Positions 38,143 through 46,340 are shown, counted from the first letter of the stretch. The stretch: DNA of 64,000 bases from Litorisediminicola beolgyonensis (GCF_042679605.1 NZ_JBHTMU010000002.1:1-64000); one strand, 5' to 3'. A program made the numbers and translations. The notes: a model not told the origin generated them from the sequence alone.

Positions 38143-38198
38143 GTGAATCTCCGCGATTGCCTTCGCCTGGCCGAGGCCGAGCCGTGGGTCTGAGAGAC

Positions 38199-38224
38199 AA
38201 CCTCCCATCACTGGAAAGCGTTCC
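38199..38224 (-). promoter_or_regulatory. EcfG-type promoter of the acidic protein gene
   Basis: On the minus strand GGAAC (38224-38220), 17 bp, GGTT (38202-38199), identical in spacing and in -10 to the site at 5450-5475. It lies 57 bp upstream of the start codon. Confidence 0.65.
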
Positions 38225-38285
38225 CGATTTCGCGTAGGCGGCTGTCACGACGCCCGCAACCGCGCCGCAGACCCAAGGAGACCCC

Positions 38286-38975
38286 ATGGCCGATGACCGT
38301 CTTATCGTCGCGCTCGACGTTCCCGACGCCCTGACCGGGCTGAAACTGGCCGAGACGCTGGGCGACGCCGTGTCCTTCTACAAGATCGGCCTCGGCATGC
38401 TGACCGGAGGCGGGCTGGCGCTGGCCAACGAGCTGAAGCAGGAGCACGGCAAGCGCATTTTCCTCGACATGAAGCTCTTCGACATCGGCGCCACGGTCGA
38501 AGCGGCAGTGCGCGGGCTCTGCCAGTTCGACATCGACTTCCTGACCGTGCATGGCGATCCGCACGTGGTCCGCGCTGCGCGCGAAGGCGCGGCGGGCCGC
38601 GACACCAGGATACTCGCCGTCACCATCCTGACCTCGCTCGACCGGGGCGATCTGGATGACGGGATGATGCGGGCCGGAGATGTCGCCGATCTGGTGACCG
38701 AGCGCGCCCAGCGCGCGCTGGCCGCCGGGGCCGACGGCGTCATCGCCTCGCCGCAGGAAGCCGCGGCGATCCGCGCCCTGCCCGAAGCCCAGGGCAAGCT
38801 GATCGTCACACCGGGCGTGCGGCCCGCGGGCGCGGCCAAGGGCGATCAGAAGCGGATCGCGACGCCCGGAGACGCGCTTCGGGCCGGTGCCGATCACATC
38901 GTGGTCGGCCGTCCGATCTGGCAGGCGCCGAGCCCCCGTGACGCGGCGCGCGCGGTGCTGGACGAGCTGCCCTGA
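38286..38975 (+). CDS. pyrF: Orotidine 5'-phosphate decarboxylase
   Basis: A 229-aa TIM-barrel enzyme that decarboxylates OMP to UMP, the last step of de novo pyrimidine synthesis. The catalytic D-x-K-x2-D motif is in FLDMKLFDIGATV (Asp61, Lys63, Asp66). The substrate-binding ends LIVALDVPD, VTPGVRP and HIVVGRPIW are present. AAGGAG precedes the ATG. Single gene, separated from the next by a short region carrying a DnaA box. Confidence 0.97.
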   Translation: MADDRLIVALDVPDALTGLKLAETLGDAVSFYKIGLGMLTGGGLALANELKQEHGKRIFLDMKLFDIGATVEAAVRGLCQFDIDFLTVHGDPHVVRAAREGAAGRDTRILAVTILTSLDRGDLDDGMMRAGDVADLVTERAQRALAAGADGVIASPQEAAAIRALPEAQGKLIVTPGVRPAGAAKGDQKRIATPGDALRAGADHIVVGRPIWQAPSPRDAARAVLDELP

Positions 38976-39013
38976 GGCGCAAGATCCGCCGACGGTCAAG
39001 CATCGAATGAAAC

Positions 39014-39022
39014 TTATCCACA
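39014..39022 (+). promoter_or_regulatory. Perfect DnaA box
   Basis: TTATCCACA, the consensus 9-mer. It is a single copy, 13 bp before a dyad TTAGTGAGA-N10-TCTCACTGA (39033-39060) and 49 bp before the next start codon. One box does not make an origin. It may be transcriptional or fortuitous. Confidence 0.35.
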
Positions 39023-39070
39023 GGATGCGGCGTTAGTGAGACAAGAACCGATCTCACTGATGAGGCACCG

Positions 39071-39364
39071 ATGCAGTCCCAGACCCTGAGCCCCGCGCTC
39101 TACAACGCCGCCGAAGAGGCCTTCGAGGCCATCCTGACATTCGACACCGACATGGGCCGCGTCCGCGTGCCGACCCGGCTCAAGGCACCCGTCGATCTAC
39201 CCACCGACATGGTCGAAGCCGGTCTGATCGCCGAAGGACGCGCCGCGCTCGACCGGCCCGGAGCGATGAAATCCCGCATCGCCGCGGCGCCGGCCGAGCC
39301 GCCCGAACGGCGAAACGGACTAATTGATATTTTTTTCGGATTCTTTGGGAACCGCGCGGCCTGA
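39071..39364 (+). CDS. Small hypothetical protein
   Basis: A 97-aa protein I do not recognise. The central part FEAILTFDTDMGRVRVPTRLKAPVDLPTDMVEAGLIAEGRAAL is well formed, and the C-terminus ends in a hydrophobic aromatic stretch LIDIFFGFFGNRAA that could be a membrane-interacting helix. Codon use is like that of the neighbours. A short dyad precedes it and a strong bidirectional terminator follows, which supports it as a real gene. Confidence 0.6.
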   Translation: MQSQTLSPALYNAAEEAFEAILTFDTDMGRVRVPTRLKAPVDLPTDMVEAGLIAEGRAALDRPGAMKSRIAAAPAEPPERRNGLIDIFFGFFGNRAA

Positions 39365-39428
39365 GCCGCGTTCAAGCGATGACACTTCCCCGAGAGGTCT
39401 TGTCCCTGTCCCTGTAGAGACCTCTTTG

Positions 39429-39459
39429 CCGGGGCCCGTCACTAGCCGACGGGCCCCGG
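39429..39459. terminator. Bidirectional hairpin terminator
   Basis: Perfect 12-bp stem CCGGGGCCCGTC / GACGGGCCCCGG with a 7-nt loop, followed by TCTTATT on the plus strand. It lies between convergent genes. Confidence 0.75.
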
Positions 39460-39462
39460 CTC

Positions 39463-39921
39463 TTATTCAGGACCAAGCTCCAGATAGACGCGCAGAACCT
39501 CGGCAAAATGCGGGATCGTGTTCGGCCCGGTCGCGTAGGTCTCGGGGCGCATGATCGCCCAGCCCGTCCCCTCATCCCCCATCCGCAGCGCGCGTATCCG
39601 CGCCAGGGGCTCATGCGCGGCGTAGAAGACATCGGGACCCGCGGCGGCGGCGTGGCGGCAGATCACCCGCAGGCTTTCGGGCGCCAGAACCAACCCGGTC
39701 TCCTCGCGGGTCTCGCGCAATACAGCCTCAAGCGGCGTCTCGCCCGGGTCGATCAGGCCGCCCGGAAAATCGAGCCGCCCGGGCCAGGGGATCCTAGGGT
39801 TGGGGTCGCGCCGCAGGACCAGAAGCGCGCCGCCGAGAAACAGGATCAGCTTCACGCCGCGAAACGGCCCCTCGATCACGCTCTGTTCCCTCCGGCTCGG
39901 CGACATCCTATGATGGCGCAT
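39463..39921 (-). CDS. NUDIX hydrolase
   Basis: A 152-aa protein with a complete Nudix box GGLIDPGETPLEAVLRETREETGLV (G-x5-E-x7-REUXEEXGU) around residues 54-76. It hydrolyses a nucleoside diphosphate linked to another group. The substrate is not predictable, though the size fits small housekeeping or MutT-like enzymes. Divergent from dinB with only 23 bp between start codons, so the two share a promoter region. A shorter start at 39906 is possible. Confidence 0.93.
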   Translation of the reverse strand: MRHHRMSPSRREQSVIEGPFRGVKLILFLGGALLVLRRDPNPRIPWPGRLDFPGGLIDPGETPLEAVLRETREETGLVLAPESLRVICRHAAAAGPDVFYAAHEPLARIRALRMGDEGTGWAIMRPETYATGPNTIPHFAEVLRVYLELGPE

Positions 39922-39944
39922 ACCAGCCCCGATCCGCGATCTCC

Positions 39945-41198
39945 ATGCCCGCCCTCTGCCGCTCCTGCCTGACGCAATTCGACGCCGGCGACCGCTGCCC
40001 GGCCTGCCGAAGCCCGCGCGTCACCCGGCATGACGAGCTCTGGGACCTGTCGATCGCGCATATGGATTGCGACGCCTTCTACGCCAGCGTCGAAAAGCGC
40101 GACCGGCCCGAGCTGGCCGACAAGCCGGTGATCATCGGCGGCGGGCGGAGGGGCGTGGTCTCGACCGCCTGCTACATCGCCCGCATCCGGGGCGTGCGCT
40201 CGGCCATGCCGATGTTTCAGGCGCTGAAGCTCTGCCCGGACGCGGTGATCATCAAGCCGCGCATGGCGCTGTACGCCGAGGTCTCGCGGATCATCCGGTC
40301 GATGATGGAAGAGCTGACCCCCTCGATCGAACCCCTGTCGCTGGACGAGGCGTTTCTCGACCTGACCGGCACCCGTCGCCTGCATGGCGCGCCGCCCGCG
40401 GTGATGCTCGCGGGGCTGGTGAAGCGCATGAAGGACGAGCTGGGCGTCACCGGCTCCATCGGGCTCAGCCACAACAAGTTCCTGGCCAAGATTGCGTCCG
40501 ATCTCGACAAGCCGCACGGATTTTCCGTGATCGGCGCGGCCGAGACGCAAAGCTTTCTGCGCCCCAAGCCCGTGCGGCTGATCTGGGGCGTCGGCGCCGC
40601 GGCGCAGGACAGTCTCGACCGCGCCGGGATCCGCACCTTCGACGATCTCCTGCGCTGGGAGCTGCGCGATCTCAAGGCCCGCTTCGGGTCGATGGGCCAC
40701 CGCCTCTGGCATCTTGCGCGCGGCGAGGACCGCCGCCGCGTCTCGGCCCATACGCCGATGAAATCGATCTCGAACGAGACCACCTTCCACGAGGACACCG
40801 CCGACGCCGACATCCTCGACGGGCATCTCTGGCGCATGGCCGAAAAGGTCTCGGACCGCGCCAAGGCCAAGGGTCTCGCGGGCCGGGTGGTGACGCTGAA
40901 GCTCAAGCGCGCCAATTTCGCGCTGGTGACCCGCCGCATTGCGCTGCGCGATCCGACGCTTCTGGCCGACCAGCTCTATCGCACCGCGCGCGGGCTTTTC
41001 GACCAGGTCGGCGATCTCGGACCCTACCGCCTTCTGGGCGTGGGCCTCTCGGATCTCTGTCCCGAGGGCATGGCCGACCGCGCGCCGGACCTCCTGGACC
41101 CTGGCGCGGCGAGGCGCGGCGAGGCCGAGCGCGCGACGGATGCGATCCGCGAGCGCTTCGGTCCCGACGCGATCCTCAAGGGGCGCGCGCTGCGCTGA
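39945..41198 (+). CDS. dinB: Y-family DNA polymerase IV with N-terminal zinc ribbon
   Basis: A 417-aa translesion polymerase. Metal-binding acidic residues are in HMDCDAFYASVE (Asp41, Asp43) and SLDEAFLDLT. The helix-hairpin-helix thumb (VRLIWGVGAAAQDSLDRAGI) and the little-finger domain follow. Unlike E. coli DinB, the first 25 residues carry CRSCLTQF...CPACRS (Cys5, Cys8, Cys18, Cys21), a zinc-ribbon-like addition seen in some alphaproteobacterial DinB proteins. I found no alphaproteobacterial LexA box in the 23-bp divergent region or the first codons. It ends adjacent to the convergent DUF3775 gene. Confidence 0.95.
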   Translation: MPALCRSCLTQFDAGDRCPACRSPRVTRHDELWDLSIAHMDCDAFYASVEKRDRPELADKPVIIGGGRRGVVSTACYIARIRGVRSAMPMFQALKLCPDAVIIKPRMALYAEVSRIIRSMMEELTPSIEPLSLDEAFLDLTGTRRLHGAPPAVMLAGLVKRMKDELGVTGSIGLSHNKFLAKIASDLDKPHGFSVIGAAETQSFLRPKPVRLIWGVGAAAQDSLDRAGIRTFDDLLRWELRDLKARFGSMGHRLWHLARGEDRRRVSAHTPMKSISNETTFHEDTADADILDGHLWRMAEKVSDRAKAKGLAGRVVTLKLKRANFALVTRRIALRDPTLLADQLYRTARGLFDQVGDLGPYRLLGVGLSDLCPEGMADRAPDLLDPGAARRGEAERATDAIRERFGPDAILKGRALR

Positions 41199-41516
41199 TC
41201 AGAGGATATCCTCTTCGGCATCGGCAATCGGCAAGCCCAGCGCCTCGGCCCCGGCCTCGAGGTGATCGGCCACATGCGGCGTGCCGATCAGGTAGTCGGC
41301 GGTCGGCGTCGTCGCCTCTTCGCGCGCGGTGGCGAGCGCCTCGTCCCAATCCTCGGCATCGAAACTGCCGCGCCCGATCCACATGATCGCGACGAGCGCG
41401 GCCTGATCGTCCTGGCTCATCCCCTCGATGAAGCCGCGCAGTTCCGGCTCCGCGCGGCCCAGCTCATGCGCCATCAGGATGACCTGCGCCACCTGGGTGA
41501 TGTTGATCTCGTCCAT
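41199..41516 (-). CDS. DUF3775 domain protein
   Basis: A 105-aa cytoplasmic, acidic helical protein. The family pattern is visible: VILMAHELGRAEPELRGFIEGMSQDDQAALVAIMWIGRGSFDAEDWDEALATA, then a C-terminal IGTPHVADHLEAGAEALG. Function of the family is unknown. Its stop codon abuts the dinB stop. An FNR-like palindrome lies 58-71 bp upstream of the ATG. Confidence 0.85.
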   Translation of the reverse strand: MDEINITQVAQVILMAHELGRAEPELRGFIEGMSQDDQAALVAIMWIGRGSFDAEDWDEALATAREEATTPTADYLIGTPHVADHLEAGAEALGLPIADAEEDIL

Positions 41517-41573
41517 CCTGCCGTCTCCGAATAGGTCTGAAGCGACCTTGCGCCGGAGCGGCCCATCCGCGCC

Positions 41574-41587
41574 TTGACCTGCCTCAA
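41574..41587 (-). promoter_or_regulatory. FNR/CRP-type site upstream of DUF3775 gene
   Basis: TTGAC-CTGC-CTCAA, one mismatch from TTGAY-N4-RTCAA. It is centred about 64 bp upstream of the DUF3775 start. It also lies 17 bp past the end of the SDR gene, so it is intergenic. Confidence 0.4.
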
Positions 41588-41603
41588 TCGGGCGCGGAGG
41601 ACG

Positions 41604-42335
41604 TCAGAAAAAGAGCCGGTAATAGAGCCCGCTCGGCAGGAACTGCCCCAGCCGGAAGACAAGCGAGAACCAGAACGGGAAGGCGCGCGAAAACGCGTCG
41701 CTGCCCATATGCTCGAAGATGATCCGCGCCGCCGCTTCCGGCTCCATGATCGCGGGCATCTTGAAATCGTTCTTGTCGGTGAGCCGTGTCTTCACGAAGC
41801 CCGGGTTCACCAGCTGCACCTGCACGCCGGTCTTGCGCAGGTCGCAATGCATGCACTCTGCCAGCGCCATCACTCCCGCCTTGGAGGACGAGTAGGCCAC
41901 CGACCCCGGCAACCCGCGATACCCCGAGAGCGAGCCCGTCAGCACGATATGCCCGCGGTCGCGGTCGACGAACTTGGGCACGATCGCGCCCATCATCCGC
42001 ATCGCCCCGGTGAAATTCACGTCGGCCATCATGTTGGCCTTCTCCGCATCCCACTCATCGGCACCGAAGGGCCAGTAGACCCCCGCCAGGAACACGATCC
42101 CGTCCACGTCGCCCGCCTGCTCGACCGCAGCGGCGCAGGCCTCGGCATCCGTCACATCGAGCGGCAGCACATCGGCCCGGCCTGGAAGCTTGCCGGCCAG
42201 CTCGCGCAGCGCGTCCTCGTCCCGCGCCGAAAGCACAAGCTGCACGCCCGAGCGGCTCATCACCTCCGCCAGAGCCGCCCCGAGACCCGCACTTGCCCCG
42301 ACGAGCCAGTACCGTTTGCCGTTCCACTGTTTCAC
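41604..42335 (-). CDS. Short-chain dehydrogenase/reductase
   Basis: A 243-aa SDR. Cofactor motif GASAGLGAA (residues 13-21) favours NADP(H). The catalytic triad is in LTGSLSGYRGLPGSVAYSSSKAGVM (Ser, Tyr-x3-Lys), and VNPGFVKTRLTDKNDF follows. The C-terminus SLVFRLGQFLPSGLYYRLFF is hydrophobic, suggesting membrane association and a lipid-like substrate. The GTG start overlaps the stop of the DUF3833 gene (GTGA), GGAGG upstream. Last gene of the five-gene operon. Confidence 0.93.
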   Translation of the reverse strand: MKQWNGKRYWLVGASAGLGAALAEVMSRSGVQLVLSARDEDALRELAGKLPGRADVLPLDVTDAEACAAAVEQAGDVDGIVFLAGVYWPFGADEWDAEKANMMADVNFTGAMRMMGAIVPKFVDRDRGHIVLTGSLSGYRGLPGSVAYSSSKAGVMALAECMHCDLRKTGVQVQLVNPGFVKTRLTDKNDFKMPAIMEPEAAARIIFEHMGSDAFSRAFPFWFSLVFRLGQFLPSGLYYRLFF

Positions 42336-42895
42336 GCATCCTCCTTGGGCCGCATCGTCGCGACCAGTTCGGCGACCAAAAGTCCGTATTTTCGAAACTG
42401 GCTGCGATTCACGATGGTTCCATTCGGCGCGAGATACATCCAATCTTCCGCCGACAGGACATACCCCCCCGCCTCGGCCGGAAGCCGCAGCCGGTAGCGC
42501 AAAAACGCCGTCGCCCCGCGCACCTGCCCGCGCCCCACGCCTTTCACATCGTCGGCCCGCGCTTCGATCTGCCCGCCGGGCTTCAGCGTCAGGTTCCACG
42601 CCCGGTGCTGCACCTCGCCGGAATCGTACTCGAACCGCTCGCGCATCACGCCGGCGTCGCCGTCCCAGTCGATCTGGAAATGCCCCACGAAGCGCGACGT
42701 CACCCGCCCGCGCGGGCCGTAGATCGCGCCCTCGCAGATCATCGGGCCGTTCAGATGCTGCTTCAGCTCGAAGGCAGGCTGCGTGTCGGTGTAATCCGAG
42801 GGCCGCTGCGCGCGGAAGCCGTTCACCCGCTCGAAGAGCCGGAACAGCGCAAGCATGAGCAAAGCTCCGAATGCGAGAGCGACCTGCATGCTCAT
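42332..42895 (-). CDS. DUF3833 family protein
   Basis: A 187-aa protein with one N-terminal transmembrane helix (VALAFGALLMLALFRLF), then a lipocalin-like beta domain. Family segments are LNGPMICEGAIYGPRGRVTSRF, GHFQIDWDGDAGVMRERFEYDSGEVQHRAWNLTL, and YVLSAEDWMYLAPNGTIVNRSQFRKYGL. Function unknown, envelope location likely. Overlaps the SDR start and begins 1 bp after the stop of the transporter gene, so it is part of the coupled operon. Confidence 0.88.
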   Translation of the reverse strand: MSMQVALAFGALLMLALFRLFERVNGFRAQRPSDYTDTQPAFELKQHLNGPMICEGAIYGPRGRVTSRFVGHFQIDWDGDAGVMRERFEYDSGEVQHRAWNLTLKPGGQIEARADDVKGVGRGQVRGATAFLRYRLRLPAEAGGYVLSAEDWMYLAPNGTIVNRSQFRKYGLLVAELVATMRPKEDA

Positions 42896-42896
42896 C

Positions 42897-44126
42897 TCAA
42901 GACCCTTCCAGCTCCGTGCGCGCCAACAGGGCCAGAGCCGCCAGCTTGAGAAAACAAGGGACCAACGCGTAGAGCAGGGACAACGCCCAGAGCGCTCGCG
43001 CCGAATTCTCACCAGCCGTGCGGAAGCCCGCCGCTTCCAACAGGGGAAGTAGTGCAACCGCAGCAAAAGCCAGCGTAAACTTCTGGGCGAATGACCAAAG
43101 GGAAAATCCCTCGGACCCCGACGGCGCGATCTTCTCCATCCGCTCCGCGAAGATCGCAGGCAACAGCGTCATGTCCGCCCCGAGCGCCGCACCCGAGGCG
43201 ACGCAGACCAGCGCGAACCACCAGACATCGCCCGAACCCAGCGCCAAGGCTCCGGAAAAGGCCGCGATCGACAGCACCATGCCCATCAGGAGCGCCCGTT
43301 TCGGCCCCACCCGCTCGGCCAGGTGCCCCCATCCCGGCGCTGCGGCGGCGGCGGCGAGGAAGAACAGGAGCAGGAACGGCCCCTCCCATCCCGGCGCATC
43401 GAGCCGCGCGTCGACGAAGAACAGAAAGAGCGTCGAGGTCACCGCGACCGGTGCGGCATTGGCCAGAGCGACCAGAAGCAACCGCCGCGTGATTCGGTCC
43501 GACAGGACCACCTTGAAGCCCGCCCGCCCGAGGCTCACATCCCCCGCCCATTCCCGGCGCATCAGCGCCCAGGCCGTGACGCAGGCCAGCGCGAAGACCA
43601 GCGCGAAGCCCGCGAACTCGGGCAGCGCCAGCGCGGCAAAGGCCGTTGGCAGCACCGCCGCGACGCAGACCCCCAGAAGCCCCCCCGTCTCGCGCCAGCG
43701 CGCCAGCTTGAGATGCCCGGCTTCTCCCAGCGTCTCGGCCTTGGCAACGCCGCGCGCATAGAAGGTGATCGTCAGAAAGGAGAAGGCCGAGAACACCGCC
43801 GTCAGCGTCAGCGCGAACCACAGGATCGGCGCCACGGGCGGTGTGACCGCGAACAGCCCGATCATGCCGAGCGCCATGACCGCGACCGCGACGCCGACCG
43901 CGATCCCCCGCACCGCGCGAAGCCGCTCCGTCAGCCAGCCGAAAGCCGGATCCTGCACGAGATCGAGAAGCCTCAGCCCGAACAGCACCGATCCCAGTGC
44001 CGCCAGTCCGACACCGTAGCTGTCGGCGTAGAATTTCGGTGCGTGGATATAAATGGGCAGCCCGGCGGCAGAGAGCACGGCGGCGAAGGCCGCGTATCCG
44101 CCGAGATGCGCCGGGCGCGCGCTCAT
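42897..44126 (-). CDS. MFS transporter (GPH sugar:cation symporter-like)
   Basis: A 409-aa protein with about 12 transmembrane helices. The start LPIYIHAPKFYADSYGVGLAALGSVLFGLRLLDLVQDPAFGWLTERLR is typical of the glycoside-pentoside-hexuronide/MFS_2 branch, which includes lipid transporters such as Mfsd2 and LplT relatives. In this lipid-related operon a lipid substrate is more plausible than a sugar (inference). The start at 44126 overlaps the stop of the DUF1365 gene by ATGA. Confidence 0.88.
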   Translation of the reverse strand: MSARPAHLGGYAAFAAVLSAAGLPIYIHAPKFYADSYGVGLAALGSVLFGLRLLDLVQDPAFGWLTERLRAVRGIAVGVAVAVMALGMIGLFAVTPPVAPILWFALTLTAVFSAFSFLTITFYARGVAKAETLGEAGHLKLARWRETGGLLGVCVAAVLPTAFAALALPEFAGFALVFALACVTAWALMRREWAGDVSLGRAGFKVVLSDRITRRLLLVALANAAPVAVTSTLFLFFVDARLDAPGWEGPFLLLFFLAAAAAAPGWGHLAERVGPKRALLMGMVLSIAAFSGALALGSGDVWWFALVCVASGAALGADMTLLPAIFAERMEKIAPSGSEGFSLWSFAQKFTLAFAAVALLPLLEAAGFRTAGENSARALWALSLLYALVPCFLKLAALALLARTELEGS

Positions 44127-44875
44127 CGCGAGACGTCGTGCGCCGGGGGCTCGGGTCGGATGCGGTATTGCGCGCCTTTCCACCAGAGCTTCAGCGCCTG
44201 CCAGTGGATCAGCGCCAGCACCCGCCGCGACCCGAAGGGCCGCCGCGCCAGCGCGCGGAGCGCCGAGCCCATCGACAAGGGCCGCCGAGGCCCCGTCAGC
44301 GTCGCCACCACCCCGTCCTCGCCCGCTCCGAAATCGATCCGGATCGAGATCCGGTCCGGGCGGATGTCGAAATTGAAGCCGTAATCGCCCGCCACCGGCT
44401 GGAACGGCGAGACATGGAAGATCTTCTGCGCGCCGAGACGATCCTCGGGCGTGATCGGCGCGCCGTCGGCGCGCGCGGCGAGGTAGGAATGGCGGTCGCC
44501 GAAGGTGTTGGTGACCTCGGCGATGACCGCGACCAGGGCGCCGTCGCCATCATGGGCGAGCCAGAAGCTGACCGGGTTGAAGACATGGCCCCAGACCCGC
44601 GGCTGCGCCAGAAGCAGAAGCGCCCCGTCGGCGCGCAGCTGATGCGCGGCGAGCACCTCGCGCGCCCAGGCCGCCCCGCGCCCCTGCCCCGGCGGGCCGC
44701 CGTGATCGCGGTCCTGCAGGCTCAGGATGCCGCGCCGGTTCCGCGCGAACAGCGGAGCGCCCGCGTCGCTCTCGGGATCGAGCAGGAGGTAGTCGACCCG
44801 GTAGCGGAACGTGTTCCGGATCGCGCCCTTCCGCCCGTGCCAGGTCCAGCCCTCGATATGCTCGACGCCGCTCAT
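44123..44875 (-). CDS. DUF1365 family protein
   Basis: A 250-aa protein with the DUF1365 pattern: FRYRVDYLLLDPES near the start, LLLLAQPRVWGHVFNPVSFWLAHDGDG, VTNTFGDRHSYLAA and KIFHVSPFQPVAGDYGFNFD. In many proteobacteria DUF1365 genes accompany a flavin amine oxidase and a cyclopropane fatty acid synthase-type methyltransferase and take part in unusual fatty acid formation. No methyltransferase is found in this operon. The start at 44875 overlaps the stop of the upstream oxidoreductase (ATGA). Confidence 0.9.
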   Translation of the reverse strand: MSGVEHIEGWTWHGRKGAIRNTFRYRVDYLLLDPESDAGAPLFARNRRGILSLQDRDHGGPPGQGRGAAWAREVLAAHQLRADGALLLLAQPRVWGHVFNPVSFWLAHDGDGALVAVIAEVTNTFGDRHSYLAARADGAPITPEDRLGAQKIFHVSPFQPVAGDYGFNFDIRPDRISIRIDFGAGEDGVVATLTGPRRPLSMGSALRALARRPFGSRRVLALIHWQALKLWWKGAQYRIRPEPPAHDVSR

Positions 44876-46170
44876 GCAGCCGCGACCACCCGGTCCCGCG
44901 ACGCGATGGCCTCGGCCACGTCGAGCGCGCTCGACAGCCCGTCCTCGTGGAAGCCGTTCTTCATCCAGGCGCCGCAATACCAGGTGTTGCGCGCGCCGTT
45001 CAGCGCCCGCATCTCCTCCTGCGCGGTCAGCGCCTCGAGATCGTAGACCGGATGGCGCAGCGTGACCTCGTCATAGATCAGCTCCTCGCGGATCGGACGG
45101 GTGGAGTTCAGCGTCACGAACATCGGATCGTCCTCGGGGATCGGCTGGAGGCAGTTCATCCAGTAGGTCAGATCGATGGAGTTCATCGCCCGCACCCGGT
45201 CCTCGGTGTAGTTCCACGACGACCAGCAGACCCGGCGGCGCGGCATCATCCGCTCGTCGGCATGCAGGACGATGCGGTTGGGCTGGTATCGCACCCCGCT
45301 CAGGCTCCGCGCCTCCTGCGGCGAGGGATCGGCAAGGAGCGCAAGGCTGTCATCGGAATGGGTGGCGAGGATCACGTCGTCGAACCGCTCCCAGCATCCG
45401 CCGCGCCGCTTCAGTTCGACCCCGCCCTCGGGCAGTCGACGGATCGCATCGACCGGCGCATGGGTGTGCAGCACCGCGCCCCGCCGCGCGAGATCGGCCA
45501 CGAGCCGCTCGACATACTGCACCGAGCCGCCCTTGACCGTGTGCCACTGGTGCTGCCCGGAATGGTGCAGAAGCGCGTGGTTCTCGAAGAACTGGATCAG
45601 CGCCCAGGCGGGAAAATCGAGGATCTTCTCGACCGGCGTGGACCAGATCGCGCCCGAGAGCGGCAGAAGGTAATAGTCGCGGAACCAGTCGCCCATCCGC
45701 ATCGCGGTCAGGAAATCGCCCAAGGACTGGGTGCGGTCGCGCGCCTGGTCGACGGCCTTGGCGTTGAACTTGAAGATGTCCCGCACCATGCCCAGGAACC
45801 GCGGATTGAGCATGTTGCGCTTCTGCGCGAAGAGCGCGCCGAGCGTCTTCAGCCCGTATTCCATCTCGCCCCCGCGCAGGCTCGCGGAGAAGCTCATGTC
45901 CGAGGGCACCACCGGCACGTCGAGCCGCGCGAACATCTTCGCGAGCTGCGGGTAGTTGGCGTAGTTGAACACGATGAAGCCGGTATCCACCGGCTGATCG
46001 CCGGTCTTCCCGGCCATCACCGTCCGGGCATGGCCACCGAGACGCGGCTCGGCCTCGAAGAGTGTCACGCGGTGATCGTCGGCCAGGTAATGCGCAGCGC
46101 CCAGACCCGAAATACCGCCTCCCACGACGGCAATGCTGCGGGGTCCAGACGTGAGGGGCTCGAAAGGCAT
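44872..46170 (-). CDS. FAD-dependent amine oxidase-like oxidoreductase
   Basis: A 432-aa flavoprotein. It starts with IAVVGGGISGLGAAHYLADDHRVTLFEAEPRLGGHARTV (dinucleotide-binding GxGxxG, then the acidic residue and the R-x-GG motif). NAD(P)-binding-8/amine oxidase segments follow, and the C-terminus NTWYCGAWMKNGFHEDGLSSALDVAEAI contains the FAD-contact GxW/GxxxDG region. COG2907-type proteins act on membrane fatty acids, for example as desaturases, in the singlet-oxygen regulon of Rhodobacter. Heads a five-gene operon whose members overlap or nearly touch. GGAGA precedes the ATG. Confidence 0.9.
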   Translation of the reverse strand: MPFEPLTSGPRSIAVVGGGISGLGAAHYLADDHRVTLFEAEPRLGGHARTVMAGKTGDQPVDTGFIVFNYANYPQLAKMFARLDVPVVPSDMSFSASLRGGEMEYGLKTLGALFAQKRNMLNPRFLGMVRDIFKFNAKAVDQARDRTQSLGDFLTAMRMGDWFRDYYLLPLSGAIWSTPVEKILDFPAWALIQFFENHALLHHSGQHQWHTVKGGSVQYVERLVADLARRGAVLHTHAPVDAIRRLPEGGVELKRRGGCWERFDDVILATHSDDSLALLADPSPQEARSLSGVRYQPNRIVLHADERMMPRRRVCWSSWNYTEDRVRAMNSIDLTYWMNCLQPIPEDDPMFVTLNSTRPIREELIYDEVTLRHPVYDLEALTAQEEMRALNGARNTWYCGAWMKNGFHEDGLSSALDVAEAIASRDRVVAAA

Positions 46171-46340
46171 GTGGTGCGGTCTCCGGGTATGTGACAAGCG
46201 CTGATATGGGGCAGACACGGAGCGCGACAGTCAAAAGTCTCAAACGACCTCGTGAGCAGTTTGTAACATCCGATGAGCCCTGTCCGCCCAGAGAGTTAAA
46301 GCGCGGGGGCGGTCGAGCAACGCGGCAAAAGGACAGCCCA

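Noticed and set aside
36526..38237. Several long open frames antisense or shifted within the acidic protein gene (Arg/Pro/His-rich or Ser/Leu-rich)
   Set aside because: They are shadows of the GC-rich low-complexity codons, with no ribosome binding sites, no coherent domains and implausible composition.
46191..46340. RpoE-ChrR promoter before the amine oxidase operon
   Set aside because: No TGATC-type -35 with a suitable -10 was found. The operon resemblance alone is not evidence for the promoter.
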